The position numbers were made by a program, and so were the translations under genes. A stretch of 64,000 nucleotides of DNA from Rhodospirillaceae bacterium (GTDB taxonomy: Bacteria; Pseudomonadota; Alphaproteobacteria; Rhodospirillales; Rhodospirillaceae): positions 16,976 through 80,975 of the forward strand of contig JADZAK010000091.1 in assembly GCA_020852595.1 (NCBI GenBank), given 5' to 3'. Below, one piece after another: positions 17,082 to 25,382 of this stretch; the stretch's first letter is position 1, and the number at the start of each line of letters is the position of its first letter. Under the pieces are notes generated by a model, which made no database searches, was not told the DNA's origin, and was given only the letters and a program-made list of their open reading frames with translations.

Positions 17082-17741
17082 TCACGGCTGGAATTCCGAT
17101 CGATTGAGCGACGCTTCCCAAATCCCGTCGGGGTTTTTGCAAGCGAGCGTGCTTGCGCGTTCTTCACTTTCAGTGATTTTGATCGTTTGAACGAACGTGC
17201 GGCAGAGGAAGCCGCCCATCGCGTTTTCAGTCTCGGCCATGGCGCTTCCCGTCCGGCCGCTGTCTTCCCAAAAGATGGTTTCGCCAACCGGCGCCGTGAA
17301 GGCCTCCGTTTGCGCCGCGTGCTGTAATGCCGCCTGATCTTTCGTAAGCTGCGCGAGAACGGCGGCCGGCAATATGTCCAGCGTCTCCGACGGCGCTCCC
17401 TCCGCCTTGGCTTTCTTTACAAGGTCCGCGTTTTGTTTGGCGATGCGTGCATTTTGCGCGCGGCGCTGCCGCACGGCTTGCGAGGCGGCGCGCGTTTGTG
17501 CGGCCGCGCGTGAGACTTGCCGGGCGGTTTGCGCGGAGGCGGCCGAACTCGCGGCCATGTTTTGGCTGACGACCTTGAGATCTTGAGAAACGACCCGGGC
17601 CGTCGTCGCAATGGGTGAGATCGCCGCCGCGGTCGTTTGACGCGCCACATGCGGCAATATCCCGCAACCCGCAACGGATGCGGCCGCCGCCAGCACGATC
17701 GTCAATCGGACCTGAAATTTCCCCACGAAGTACGCCCCCAA
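17082..17741 (-). CDS. Predicted lipoprotein with Ala/Gln/Arg-rich coiled region and surface-antigen-like C-terminal domain
   Basis: 219 residues. A hydrophobic N-terminus ends in a lipobox-like SVAGC (Cys ~26). Residues ~45-110 are rich in Ala, Gln, Ser and Arg and probably helical. The C-terminal block (PVGETIFWEDS ... LCRTFVQTIKI ... ACKNPDGIWE) aligns with the C-terminus of the gene at 17839, with a Cys in each matching position, and resembles the 17-kDa surface antigen / RT0821-type outer-membrane domain. Role unknown, probably envelope-associated. Confidence 0.72.
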   Translation of the reverse strand: MGAYFVGKFQVRLTIVLAAAASVAGCGILPHVARQTTAAAISPIATTARVVSQDLKVVSQNMAASSAASAQTARQVSRAAAQTRAASQAVRQRRAQNARIAKQNADLVKKAKAEGAPSETLDILPAAVLAQLTKDQAALQHAAQTEAFTAPVGETIFWEDSGRTGSAMAETENAMGGFLCRTFVQTIKITESEERASTLACKNPDGIWEASLNRSEFQP

Positions 17742-17797
17742 GCGCGTGAGGGCACTATAAAGGGGGCGCTCGGGAAATTTAATGGGTTAATCGGCGC

Positions 17798-17822
17798 CCG
17801 AAGCGGAATAGGACCGCTTCGG
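17798..17822 (-). terminator. Hairpin after the Gly/Tyr-rich envelope protein gene
   Basis: A 9-bp perfect stem CCGAAGCGG / CCGCTTCGG with a 7-base loop lies 17 bases past the stop at 17839. No strong T tract follows, so factor-independent termination is uncertain. Confidence 0.55.
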
Positions 17823-17838
17823 GGTCCTATCGGAAAGC

Positions 17839-18477
17839 CTAGTTCGGGACGATTTCCCAATCCGTGTCGGCATCGTTCCGGCAGGCGGTGCCGTAAGCTT
17901 CCTCGTTCCGGCCGTCGATCACGACGTTTTGGCGGAATTCGCGGCAGTAACGGTCGCCGGCCCAGCCGTCGCGCGTGGTCGTAACCTCGCCGCGAACACG
18001 GCCGTCGTTCCAATCGATCGGTTCACCGATCGGCGCATCGAGCGCGTCGCGATAGGCGCCGTAGTAGACGCCGCGCGCGCGGGCGCTCAGGCGGTCGCGA
18101 ACGTACGGCGAGAACACGACAACGCCGCCGGCGGGATAATAGCTCGGATAGGCATAGGCCGGACGCGTCGGATACGGATAAGCCGGATAAGCGTAAGGGC
18201 GCGGGCCGTAGTAATAGGGCGGCGCAACGTAAGTGAAACCGAGCGACAGGCGATCGCCGCCGCGCCATCCGCCGCGATGGCCCCAGCCGCCACGGCCCCA
18301 ATGACCGCCGCCCGTGCTGTAGCCGATCCCGAAGCTGCTGCCGCCCCAGCTGTTGAAGCCGGTCGAGAACGAGAAGCTGTCGCGCGCACTGGCCGCAGCG
18401 GGCAGGAGGGCAACACCGGCGCCGATCGCCGCCGCCGCGCCGCGCAGAAATTTTCCGAAGACAGAAGAGGCGTACAT
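17839..18477 (-). CDS. Secreted Gly/Tyr/Pro-rich protein with surface-antigen-like C-terminal domain
   Basis: 212 residues from the ATG at 18477, preceded by GAGGAAATC. The longer frame to 18591 adds a non-conserved basic segment. A Sec signal (to SARDS) is followed by a Gly/Trp/His-rich stretch (GGHWGRGGWGHRGGW), then repeated Tyr-Pro-Ala units, then a domain with GEPIDWNDGRVRGEV, YCREFRQNVVIDGR and TACRNDADTDWEIV, shared with the next gene downstream. It resembles RT0821/Lpp0805-like and glycine-zipper-associated outer-membrane proteins. Confidence 0.75.
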   Translation of the reverse strand: MYASSVFGKFLRGAAAAIGAGVALLPAAASARDSFSFSTGFNSWGGSSFGIGYSTGGGHWGRGGWGHRGGWRGGDRLSLGFTYVAPPYYYGPRPYAYPAYPYPTRPAYAYPSYYPAGGVVVFSPYVRDRLSARARGVYYGAYRDALDAPIGEPIDWNDGRVRGEVTTTRDGWAGDRYCREFRQNVVIDGRNEEAYGTACRNDADTDWEIVPN

Positions 18478-18823
18478 GATTTCCTCACGCGTATAACGTG
18501 GACACCTGTGAGGGCGGCCCGTCCGATCTTTAAAGGGATCATGGACGTCTGGGAGCCCAGCCCCACCTTCAGTGTTTTGTTTTATGCCCAAAAAGACCGG
18601 CTAAATTAAGGCGACGCGCGGCCGCAGTGACAGCCTTGTAACGCGGTCTCCGTCCGCCCCGTACCTAAAATGGAAAGAACCGCCCGGCCCTGTGGAACTG
18701 GGCCGATGCCCAACTTTTTTCACGCGATTTCAACAGGTTCACGATATACTCATGATTGGACTGTCACAGCCGGAGAGCGAGCTTGCCGCCAGCGACAACC
18801 GCGCCAAGCGTACGGATGGACCG

Positions 18824-19501
18824 ATGCGGGTTCTAGTGATCGAGGACGACCGCGAGGCCGCGGAGTTTCTCACCAAAGGTTTGCGCGAAAGCGGCTACAT
18901 CGTCGATCACGCGGCCGATGGGCGCGAGGGGCTTTTCCTCGCGCTTTCGGAACCCTACGACGTGATGGTCGTCGATCGTATGCTGCCGGGTCCGGACGGC
19001 CTCTCGATCGTCGAGTCGGTTCGCAAATCGAATATCGCGACACCGGTTTTATTTCTCAGCGCGCTTGGCGAAGTCGAGGATCGCGTCGCCGGTTTGAAGG
19101 CGGGCGGCGACGATTATCTCGCCAAGCCTTTTGCCTTCTCCGAATTGCTCGCGCGGCTCGAAGCGCTCCTGCGCCGTACCGGGACGCCGCCGGAAAACAC
19201 GCAGTTGAAAGTCGGCGATCTCGAAATGGATTTGCTCGCCCGGAAGGTCATTCGTCAGGGCAAGCGCGTCTATCTGCATCCGCGCGAGTTCCGCCTTCTT
19301 GAGTATCTCATGCGTCATGCCGGACAAGTCGTGACCCGTACGATGCTGCTCGAGAACGTGTGGGAGTATCACTTCGATCCGCAGACAAACGTGATCGACG
19401 TTCATATCAGCCGTTTGCGCCAGAAGATCGACAAGCCCTTCGACAAACCGATCCTGCATACGGTTCGCGGCGCCGGCTATAAGCTCGAACCGGCGGCCTG
19501 A
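18824..19501 (+). CDS. OmpR-family response regulator
   Basis: 225 residues from the ATG at 18824 (MRVLVIEDDREAAEF), the normal length and start for this family; upstream in-frame ATGs at 18692 and 18752 would add a non-conserved leader. The receiver has EDD near the N-terminus, the phospho-acceptor Asp in MVVDRMLPGPDG and Lys in AKPF. The winged helix follows (LHPREFRLLEYLMRHAGQVV, VDVHISRLRQKID). Its kinase gene starts 8 bases after the stop. Confidence 0.92.
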   Translation: MRVLVIEDDREAAEFLTKGLRESGYIVDHAADGREGLFLALSEPYDVMVVDRMLPGPDGLSIVESVRKSNIATPVLFLSALGEVEDRVAGLKAGGDDYLAKPFAFSELLARLEALLRRTGTPPENTQLKVGDLEMDLLARKVIRQGKRVYLHPREFRLLEYLMRHAGQVVTRTMLLENVWEYHFDPQTNVIDVHISRLRQKIDKPFDKPILHTVRGAGYKLEPAA

Positions 19502-19509
19502 GCCGCGCC

Positions 19510-20976
19510 ATGCAGCGCGTCGCCCGCATCTTCTCGTCCTTCACCTTCCGGCTTGCGGTCGTCTACACGCTGATCTTCGGCCTCTCCGTCGGCGGTCTCT
19601 TCTACTTCGTGTTTTGGGCGACGGCGGGTTTCGCCGAGCAGCAGATGGAAGCGGCCATCGAAGCCGAGGTCGTGACGTTCCAGGAAAGCCTCGCGCGCGC
19701 CGGTGTGCAGGGCCTCATCATGGCGGTCAATCGCCGCGCCGATCCCAATACAAACCGTGACGGCGTCTATCTGCTGGTCGACCGCGCCGGCGCCCCGCTT
19801 GCCGGCAACATGCGCGTTTGGCCGCAGCGCGGTGTGACGGACGACATTTGGATCAACTTCTCGACCAGTGACAACCGCGGCGCTACGCCGGCAACCGCCG
19901 ACGTGCGCGCGCTTCAGCTCATGGACCCTGAAAGCGGCGTGAGGCTGCTGGTGGGGCGCGATGTGCGCGCCGCGCGCGTTTTCCGCGAACGCTTGCGCGA
20001 TTCCCTGAATGTCGGCCTGGCCATCACCGTCGCTCTCGGGCTGCTGGGCGGCTTTATCTTCAGCCGCACGATCATGGGCCGCGTCGAATCCATCACGCGC
20101 ACCTGCCGCAGCATCATGTCCGGGGACTTGAGCAAGCGCGTGCCGGTCAGCCGGCGCAATGACGAATTGAGCCGGCTGTCCGTCAGTATCAACTCGATGC
20201 TCGATCAGATCGAGCGCCTCATGCGCGGGATGCAGCAGGTTTCGGAAAGCGTCGCGCATGACTTGCGCACGCCTTTGACCCGTCTGCGCAGCCGTCTTGA
20301 AAACTCCCTGCGTCACGTCGACGACCCCACCCAGCGCAGCGCCATCGAAGGCGCGCTTGAAGACGCCGACAGCCTGCTCGCGACGTTCGCGGCGCTTTTG
20401 CGGGTCGCGCGCGCCGAGGCCGGAACGCAGCGCAACTTTGTCGATATCGATCTTCATACCCTGGCCGAGGAAGTCGCCGACCTCTATGGACCGCTGGCCG
20501 AAGAAAAGGGGCTCGGGTTCGTCACGCGCTTTGAGCAGGGCTTGTTCGTGAAGGGCGATCCCAATTTGCTTGCGCAGGCGTTCGCGAACCTGATCGACAA
20601 CGCCATTAAGTATACGGACAACGGCGCGGTGACGGTCGTCCTGACGCGCCAGAAAGGCCAGCCGACCGTTATTGTCTGCGATACCGGACCGGGTATTCCC
20701 GACGAATATAAAGACAAGGTTTTGGAACGGCTGTTCCGGCTGGAGCAGAGCCGCACGTCGCCCGGCAGCGGTCTCGGTCTTGCGTTGGTGGCGGCCGTCG
20801 CCAAGTCGCATGGCCTCGAACTGAAGCTCGAGGACAACGTGCCCGGCCTTAAGGTTCTGCTGCGTTTCCCCCTCGGCGTCGTCTCGCAAGACCCCAAGCT
20901 ATTGGGGGCTGCGCCGGCGAAATCTCTACCTGCGCCTGAGAAAGATCGGGACGGGGCCGAAGCCGCGGCGGCCTAG
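19510..20976 (+). CDS. Sensor histidine kinase (HAMP, HisKA, HATPase)
   Basis: 488 residues. Two membrane helices (residues ~12-38 and ~160-182) flank a periplasmic region of about 120 residues, followed by HAMP, the phospho-acceptor helix ESVAHDLRTPLTRLRSRLE, and an ATPase with N box NLIDNAIKY, G1 DTGPGIP and G2 GSGLGLAL. It should phosphorylate the adjacent OmpR-type regulator. The layout resembles TctE/CusS-like kinases, but the signal is unknown. A GC hairpin GGGCGG-CAA-CCGCCC follows the stop at 20981-20995. Confidence 0.92.
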   Translation: MQRVARIFSSFTFRLAVVYTLIFGLSVGGLFYFVFWATAGFAEQQMEAAIEAEVVTFQESLARAGVQGLIMAVNRRADPNTNRDGVYLLVDRAGAPLAGNMRVWPQRGVTDDIWINFSTSDNRGATPATADVRALQLMDPESGVRLLVGRDVRAARVFRERLRDSLNVGLAITVALGLLGGFIFSRTIMGRVESITRTCRSIMSGDLSKRVPVSRRNDELSRLSVSINSMLDQIERLMRGMQQVSESVAHDLRTPLTRLRSRLENSLRHVDDPTQRSAIEGALEDADSLLATFAALLRVARAEAGTQRNFVDIDLHTLAEEVADLYGPLAEEKGLGFVTRFEQGLFVKGDPNLLAQAFANLIDNAIKYTDNGAVTVVLTRQKGQPTVIVCDTGPGIPDEYKDKVLERLFRLEQSRTSPGSGLGLALVAAVAKSHGLELKLEDNVPGLKVLLRFPLGVVSQDPKLLGAAPAKSLPAPEKDRDGAEAAAA

Positions 20977-21043
20977 GCGCGGGCGGCAACCGCCCTTGAA
21001 CTTCATGCGTTGCTGGCCTGGATGTGTGGACGTGGGGCCTTCG

Positions 21044-21226
21044 ATGCTGCAATTCAAATACCTCGCCTACCTTGCGGTCGTATGCGCGGTCTTGCTCGAC
21101 CTCTATAGCGGCAAGCCCGATGCCAGCGCGCTGATGCGCGTCGGTCTCGATGGCGCCGCCCTTCTCTTCGCGGTGGTTGGCTTGGGCGGCCTTGCCCTTG
21201 GGACCCCCCGCGTTCCGCGCCGCTAA
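21044..21226 (+). CDS. Small predicted membrane protein
   Basis: 60 residues from ATG 21044. Two hydrophobic segments (YLAYLAVVCAVLLDLYSG and GAALLFAVVGLGGLALG) flank a short polar loop, and the C-terminus is basic (TPRVPRR). No family recognised. GC-rich third positions and a membrane-protein pattern make it plausible, but the ribosome site is weak (GTGGGG 8 bases upstream). It could be a chance open frame. Confidence 0.45.
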   Translation: MLQFKYLAYLAVVCAVLLDLYSGKPDASALMRVGLDGAALLFAVVGLGGLALGTPRVPRR

Positions 21227-21537
21227 AGGCCAATTTTTTTATATTTCCTTTATGCGCCTGCGTCGCGCGCCAGCGCGGCTTCAAGGGCGCGGAAAGGTCC
21301 GCTCCGTGGCCGAAAATACCATAATTATCAGGGATTTGATGAGTCGGCGCCCACCGCGCGGCCGGTGCGGCATGCCGCGGCGCCTCAAAACACGCCCCGC
21401 GGGTCCTGATACTCCCTTTATGCACGCGCGGCCTTTTCCACATCGCGATTTTACGGGCTGAACCTCCATCTTCGTCCTCAGTTGTGACGGACGGATTCCA
21501 GAACGGGGTCCTGGGGAAACGGTAGGGAGTTTCAAAG
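21227..21537. other. Intergenic region upstream of the sigma factor gene
   Basis: 311 bases without a supported gene. It begins with a T-rich stretch (AATTTTTTTATATTTCC) and ends with GGTAGGGAG, the ribosome site of the sigma gene. I looked for an ECF-type GGAAC/CGTT promoter and found no convincing pair. Confidence 0.5.
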
Positions 21538-22041
21538 ATGACCGCGTTTCAGACCGAACTGGAGACCTTGCTTCCGGACCTCGCGCGCTTCGCGCGAGTC
21601 CTGACGCGCAATGAAGACGATTCTCATGATCTCGTGCAGGACTGCGTTGAGCGGGCTTTGCGTAAACAGGATCTGTTTCAGCAGGGCACCAGCCTCAAGT
21701 CGTGGCTGTTCACGCTGATGCGCAACGTTTTCATCAGCCAGAAGCGCCGCGAGACACTCGACCGCCGCTATGTGGCGATGGCCGATGATGGAAACTTGCG
21801 CGTTCAGGTCCCCGGTCAGGTCAACAGCGTGTTCTTGAAGCAGACCATGCGCGCCTTGCGCCGTCTGTCCTCCAATGAACGTCAGGCGATCATCGTGCTC
21901 GGCGTTCACGAAGGCAACCAGCACGACGTCGCGCGGGCGATGAATGAACCCGTCGGTACCGTGAAGTCCCGCCTGTGCCGCGGCCGCGCTCACCTGCGCG
22001 CCACCATGGGCATCGACGACGCGATGCTGGCGACGGCCTAA
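21538..22041 (+). CDS. RNA polymerase sigma-70 family factor, ECF type
   Basis: 167 residues, holding only regions 2 and 4. Region 2 is RFARVLTRNEDDSHDLVQDCVERALRK ending at SLKSWLFTLMRNVF; region 4 is LRRLSSNERQAIIVLGVHEGNQHDVARAMNEPVGTVKSRLCRGRAHL, with the HTH. The sequence resembles alphaproteobacterial EcfG-like general-stress factors, but no phyR or nepR gene is nearby, so that identity is tentative. No anti-sigma gene is adjacent. GGGAG lies 9 bases before the ATG, and a strong terminator follows. Confidence 0.87.
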   Translation: MTAFQTELETLLPDLARFARVLTRNEDDSHDLVQDCVERALRKQDLFQQGTSLKSWLFTLMRNVFISQKRRETLDRRYVAMADDGNLRVQVPGQVNSVFLKQTMRALRRLSSNERQAIIVLGVHEGNQHDVARAMNEPVGTVKSRLCRGRAHLRATMGIDDAMLATA

Positions 22042-22116
22042 AGTTTTGTAACCCGTTTTAAGGATCCATCGGAGCGGTATCTCCCATCCCCCATCACGCC
22101 GCACGGTGGTAACTCG

Positions 22117-22158
22117 AGCCCCGCAACGAATCACCTCGTTTGCGGGGCTTTTTCTTTT
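22117..22158 (+). terminator. Intrinsic terminator after the sigma factor gene
   Basis: AGCCCCGCAACGA pairs with TCGTTTGCGGGGCT (one bulged T), then TTTTTCTTTT. It lies 75 bases after the stop. Confidence 0.9.
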
Positions 22159-22218
22159 CTTTTCCCGCCGGTTTGGGCTGGTAAGCTCGGTGCATCGGCC
22201 GTTATGGGGGAACGACAG

Positions 22219-24132
22219 GTGAATTTCAAAACAGTGTTGTCGGCGCTGGCCGTTGTTGTCGCGGTCACGGCGCCCGTATCCGCCGCGGACTTCAGCCAGG
22301 CCGTATCTTTGCCGGCGCCGCGCGATGAAGCCTATCCCGGCGCCATCAAGCTGCATGTCGACGCGACCAATACGGAGCAGCGTATCTTCAAGATCCGCGC
22401 GAGCATTCCCACTTCTCCGGGTCCGATGACCCTCTTGTTTCCCCAATGGCTTCCGGCGAATCACGCCCCGCGCGGGCCGATCGATAAACTCGCCGGTTTG
22501 ATCGTGAAGGCCGGCGGACAGCGCGTCGAATGGCGCCGCGATCCGGTGGAAGTCTATGCGTTCCACATCGACGTGCCCGCCGGTGCGACATCGGTCGATC
22601 TCGAATACCAATATCTTTCGCCCACGGCCGGCGACCAGGGCCGCATCGTGGTCACGCCGGAAATGCTGAACCTGCAATGGAACACGGTGGTTTTGTATCC
22701 GGCCGGCTATTACGCGCGCCGTATTCCCGTCGAAGCGAGCGTCAAACTCCCCGACGGCTGGCAAATGGGCACGGCGCTTGAAACGGCCTCCGCCAGCGGG
22801 AGCGAAACGACCTTCAAGCCGGTTTCGCTGGAGGTGCTGGTCGATTCCCCGATCTTCGCCGGCCGCCACTTCAGCCGCATCGATCTCGATCCCAAGGGCC
22901 GCTCGCGTGTCACCCTCAACATCATGGCCGATGAAGCCGAGCAGCTCGAGGCGAAGCCGGAATATATCGCCGCGCACCGCAACCTCGTGAAACAGGCCGA
23001 TCTCCTGTTCGGCGCCCGCCACTACGACCACTATGATTTCCTGCTGGCGCTGTCCGACAAGATGGGCGGCATCGGTCTCGAACATCACCGCTCCAGCGAG
23101 AACGGCACCAGCGCCAAGTATTTCACCGAATGGGATAAGCGCTTCCCCGGCCGCGACCTGCTCGCGCACGAGTACAGCCATTCCTGGAACGGCAAGTTCC
23201 GCCGTCCCGCGGATCTGTGGACGCCGAATTACAACGTGCCGATGCGCGATTCCCTGCTGTGGCTCTATGAAGGCCAGACCCAGTACTGGGGCTACGTTCT
23301 CGCGGCGCGGTCGGGCCTCTGGACCAAGCAGCAAGCGCTCGATGCGCTCGCCGCGACCGCGGCGCTCTACGATCACCGCGTTGGCCGCGCGTGGAAGCCT
23401 TTGCAGGATACGACGAACGATCCGATCACGTCGGCGCGCCGTCCTCAGCCCTGGTCGAGTTGGCAGCGCAGCGAGGACTACTACTCGGAAGGCCTCCTGG
23501 TATGGCTCGATGTCGATACGGTGCTGCGCGAACGCACCAACGGCCGCCGGTCGCTCGACGACTTCGCGCGCGCCTTCTTCGGCCGGCAGGACGGCGAGTG
23601 GGAGAAGCAGGCGAGCTATACGATTGAAGACGTCGTCGCGGTCCTCAATGAACTCGCGCCCAACGACTGGTCCGCGTTCCTGCGCCAGCGCCTCGACGGT
23701 CATGGCCCCGGTGCGCCGCTCGATGGGATCGCTCGCGGCGGTTATCGCCTCGTCTATACCGAGGAGCCCACGGACCTGTTCAAGACGCTCGAAGCGCAGC
23801 GCCGCGTCGTCGATCTCAGCTATTCGCTGGGCGCGAGCGTCGAATCCGATGGACGGCTTGCAAGCGTGGTGTGGGACGGAGCGCTGTTCAAGATGGGTCT
23901 GGCCATCGGCGCGCGCATCGTCGCGGTCAACGGCAAAGCCTATGACAACGACCGCATGAAGGCGGCCGTGAAGGACAGCAAGGACGCTAAGAAGGTGGAA
24001 CTGATCGTCAGGGTGGGAGACGATGTCCGCACCCTGACGGTCGATTATAGCGGTGGTTTGAGATATCCGCGTTTGGAGCGCGTCGAGAAAACCCCGGCGC
24101 GCTTCGACGATATCGTCACCGCCAAGAAGTAG
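22219..24132 (+). CDS. M61-family metallopeptidase (glycyl aminopeptidase type) with PDZ domain
   Basis: 637 residues from a GTG at 22219. GGGGGAA lies 7 bases before it, and the protein then starts exactly at a Sec signal (NFKTVLSALAVVVAVTAPVSA); an ATG at 22204 lacks a ribosome site. The zinc motif is LLAHEYSHSWNGKFRRP (H-E-x-x-H), with the third ligand expected in the LWLYEGQTQYWG region, as in M61 enzymes. The C-terminal ~100 residues (GASVESDGRLASVVWDGALFKMGL) form a PDZ-like domain. Likely a periplasmic or secreted aminopeptidase acting on Gly/Ala N-termini. Confidence 0.9.
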   Translation: MNFKTVLSALAVVVAVTAPVSAADFSQAVSLPAPRDEAYPGAIKLHVDATNTEQRIFKIRASIPTSPGPMTLLFPQWLPANHAPRGPIDKLAGLIVKAGGQRVEWRRDPVEVYAFHIDVPAGATSVDLEYQYLSPTAGDQGRIVVTPEMLNLQWNTVVLYPAGYYARRIPVEASVKLPDGWQMGTALETASASGSETTFKPVSLEVLVDSPIFAGRHFSRIDLDPKGRSRVTLNIMADEAEQLEAKPEYIAAHRNLVKQADLLFGARHYDHYDFLLALSDKMGGIGLEHHRSSENGTSAKYFTEWDKRFPGRDLLAHEYSHSWNGKFRRPADLWTPNYNVPMRDSLLWLYEGQTQYWGYVLAARSGLWTKQQALDALAATAALYDHRVGRAWKPLQDTTNDPITSARRPQPWSSWQRSEDYYSEGLLVWLDVDTVLRERTNGRRSLDDFARAFFGRQDGEWEKQASYTIEDVVAVLNELAPNDWSAFLRQRLDGHGPGAPLDGIARGGYRLVYTEEPTDLFKTLEAQRRVVDLSYSLGASVESDGRLASVVWDGALFKMGLAIGARIVAVNGKAYDNDRMKAAVKDSKDAKKVELIVRVGDDVRTLTVDYSGGLRYPRLERVEKTPARFDDIVTAKK

Positions 24133-24150
24133 CCGCTCCCGATCGAAAAT

Positions 24151-24516
24151 CTATCGGGTCGAGAGCAGCGAGTCGGCTTCCGCTTTGTCGATCGTGACGA
24201 TCTTCTCGATCATGCAGGCCGCGCCCACCGGTTGAAGGACGGTGATGGCGTCCGACGTGCACAATTCGTCGGTCGGCGTCGAGTGGCCGATGCCGCTGAA
24301 CTTCATGCCCGAACAGGTGCCGCGCATGTCGACGCGCTTGAAGTCGTCTTTGGCACGCATCTTGAGCACGATGGTCTTGTCGTTGATCACCGGCGATTCC
24401 CGGATGTCGCTCAGGCGGACACAGCGGTGACTTTCGCCGACGGTATCGGCGAAGGCCGAAGCGGTGCCGAGGCCGAGGGTCAGGGCCGCGGTAAGTGCGA
24501 TGAGTGAAGTTTTCAT
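24151..24516 (-). CDS. Small secreted protein, DUF6491-like
   Basis: 121 residues from ATG 24516 (MKTSLIALTAALTLG) with a signal peptide ending near AFADT. The mature part (HRCVRLSDIRESPVINDKT, VDMRGTCSGMKF, LCTSDAITVL, AACMIEKI) has four cysteines, probably two disulfides, and fits the small periplasmic family annotated DUF6491. Function unknown. Convergent with the M61 gene, separated by 18 bases. Confidence 0.75.
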   Translation of the reverse strand: MKTSLIALTAALTLGLGTASAFADTVGESHRCVRLSDIRESPVINDKTIVLKMRAKDDFKRVDMRGTCSGMKFSGIGHSTPTDELCTSDAITVLQPVGAACMIEKIVTIDKAEADSLLSTR

Positions 24517-24676
24517 GTGAGCCTCTCTGTGACTTGCTCGAAGGGCGTACGTCTCGTGAGATCTCATGTAGCGTTCAATTCAGGCAATATTATGCCTGCG
24601 GTGATATTAGAAAAGACGACAACCGCCGGTCAAAAAGTCCTTGGTTTGGCAAATAAATTTGCCTGTCCTACGGACT

Positions 24677-25369
24677 CTAGCCGGTCTGCAGCCGGTAGCC
24701 CACCCCCGGCTCGGTAACCAGGTACTTCGGCGCGGCCGGCTCCTTTTCCAGCTTCTGGCGAAGCTGGCCGATATAAACCCTAAGATATTGGGTCTCCTCG
24801 ACATAGGCCTGTCCCCAGACTTCCTGCAGAAGCTGCTGGTGGGTGATGACCTTGCCGGGATGCGAGGCGAGGATGCGCAGGAGGTCGTACTCCTTGCGTG
24901 AAAGGCGTACCGGAGTGCCCGCGACCGTGACCAGGCGCTTGGAAAGGTCGATCGCGATTTCGCCCGCGTTGATCACAGGACCGGAGTCCGAGCCGCTTCC
25001 TTGGCCCTGCCGCAGGGCCACGCGCATGCGGGCCAAAAGCTCGCCCATGCTGAACGGCTTGGTGACGTAATCGTTGGCGCCCCGGTCGAGAGCCTCGATC
25101 TTGTCGGGGTCATCCGAGCGCAGCGAGAGAATGATGATGGGGATGCTCGACCATTCGCGCACCAGCTTGATGACGTCCAGGCCGTCCATATCCGGCAAGC
25201 CGAGGTCCAGGATCAGAAGATCGGGCTTCTGCACCGTGCAGGCGCGCACGCCTTCTTTCCCGTTCTCGGCCTCGATCACCTGATAGTCGTGCGCCTGCAA
25301 GCTGGCGCGCAGGAAGCGCCGGATTTGCGGCTCGTCGTCGACGATCAGAACTTTGGGACCCGTGCTCAT
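24677..25369 (-). CDS. kdpE: KdpE-type response regulator
   Basis: 230 residues from ATG 25369 (MSTGPKVLIVDDEP); an earlier ATG at 25408 would overlap the kinase gene. The receiver has VDDE, Asp in LLILDLGLPDMDG and Lys in VTKPF. The winged helix contains THQQLLQEVWG and YLRVYIGQLRQKLE, which are characteristic of KdpE. It starts 13 bases after the kinase stop. KdpE normally activates kdpFABC potassium ATPase genes, but those are not in this window. Confidence 0.88.
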   Translation of the reverse strand: MSTGPKVLIVDDEPQIRRFLRASLQAHDYQVIEAENGKEGVRACTVQKPDLLILDLGLPDMDGLDVIKLVREWSSIPIIILSLRSDDPDKIEALDRGANDYVTKPFSMGELLARMRVALRQGQGSGSDSGPVINAGEIAIDLSKRLVTVAGTPVRLSRKEYDLLRILASHPGKVITHQQLLQEVWGQAYVEETQYLRVYIGQLRQKLEKEPAAPKYLVTEPGVGYRLQTG

Positions 25370-25382
25370 GACGCTGAGAGTC

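Noticed and set aside
21538..22041. Assignment as EcfG with a PhyR-NepR module
   Set aside because: Resemblance in regions 2 and 4 only; no phyR or nepR gene adjacent and no matching promoter upstream.
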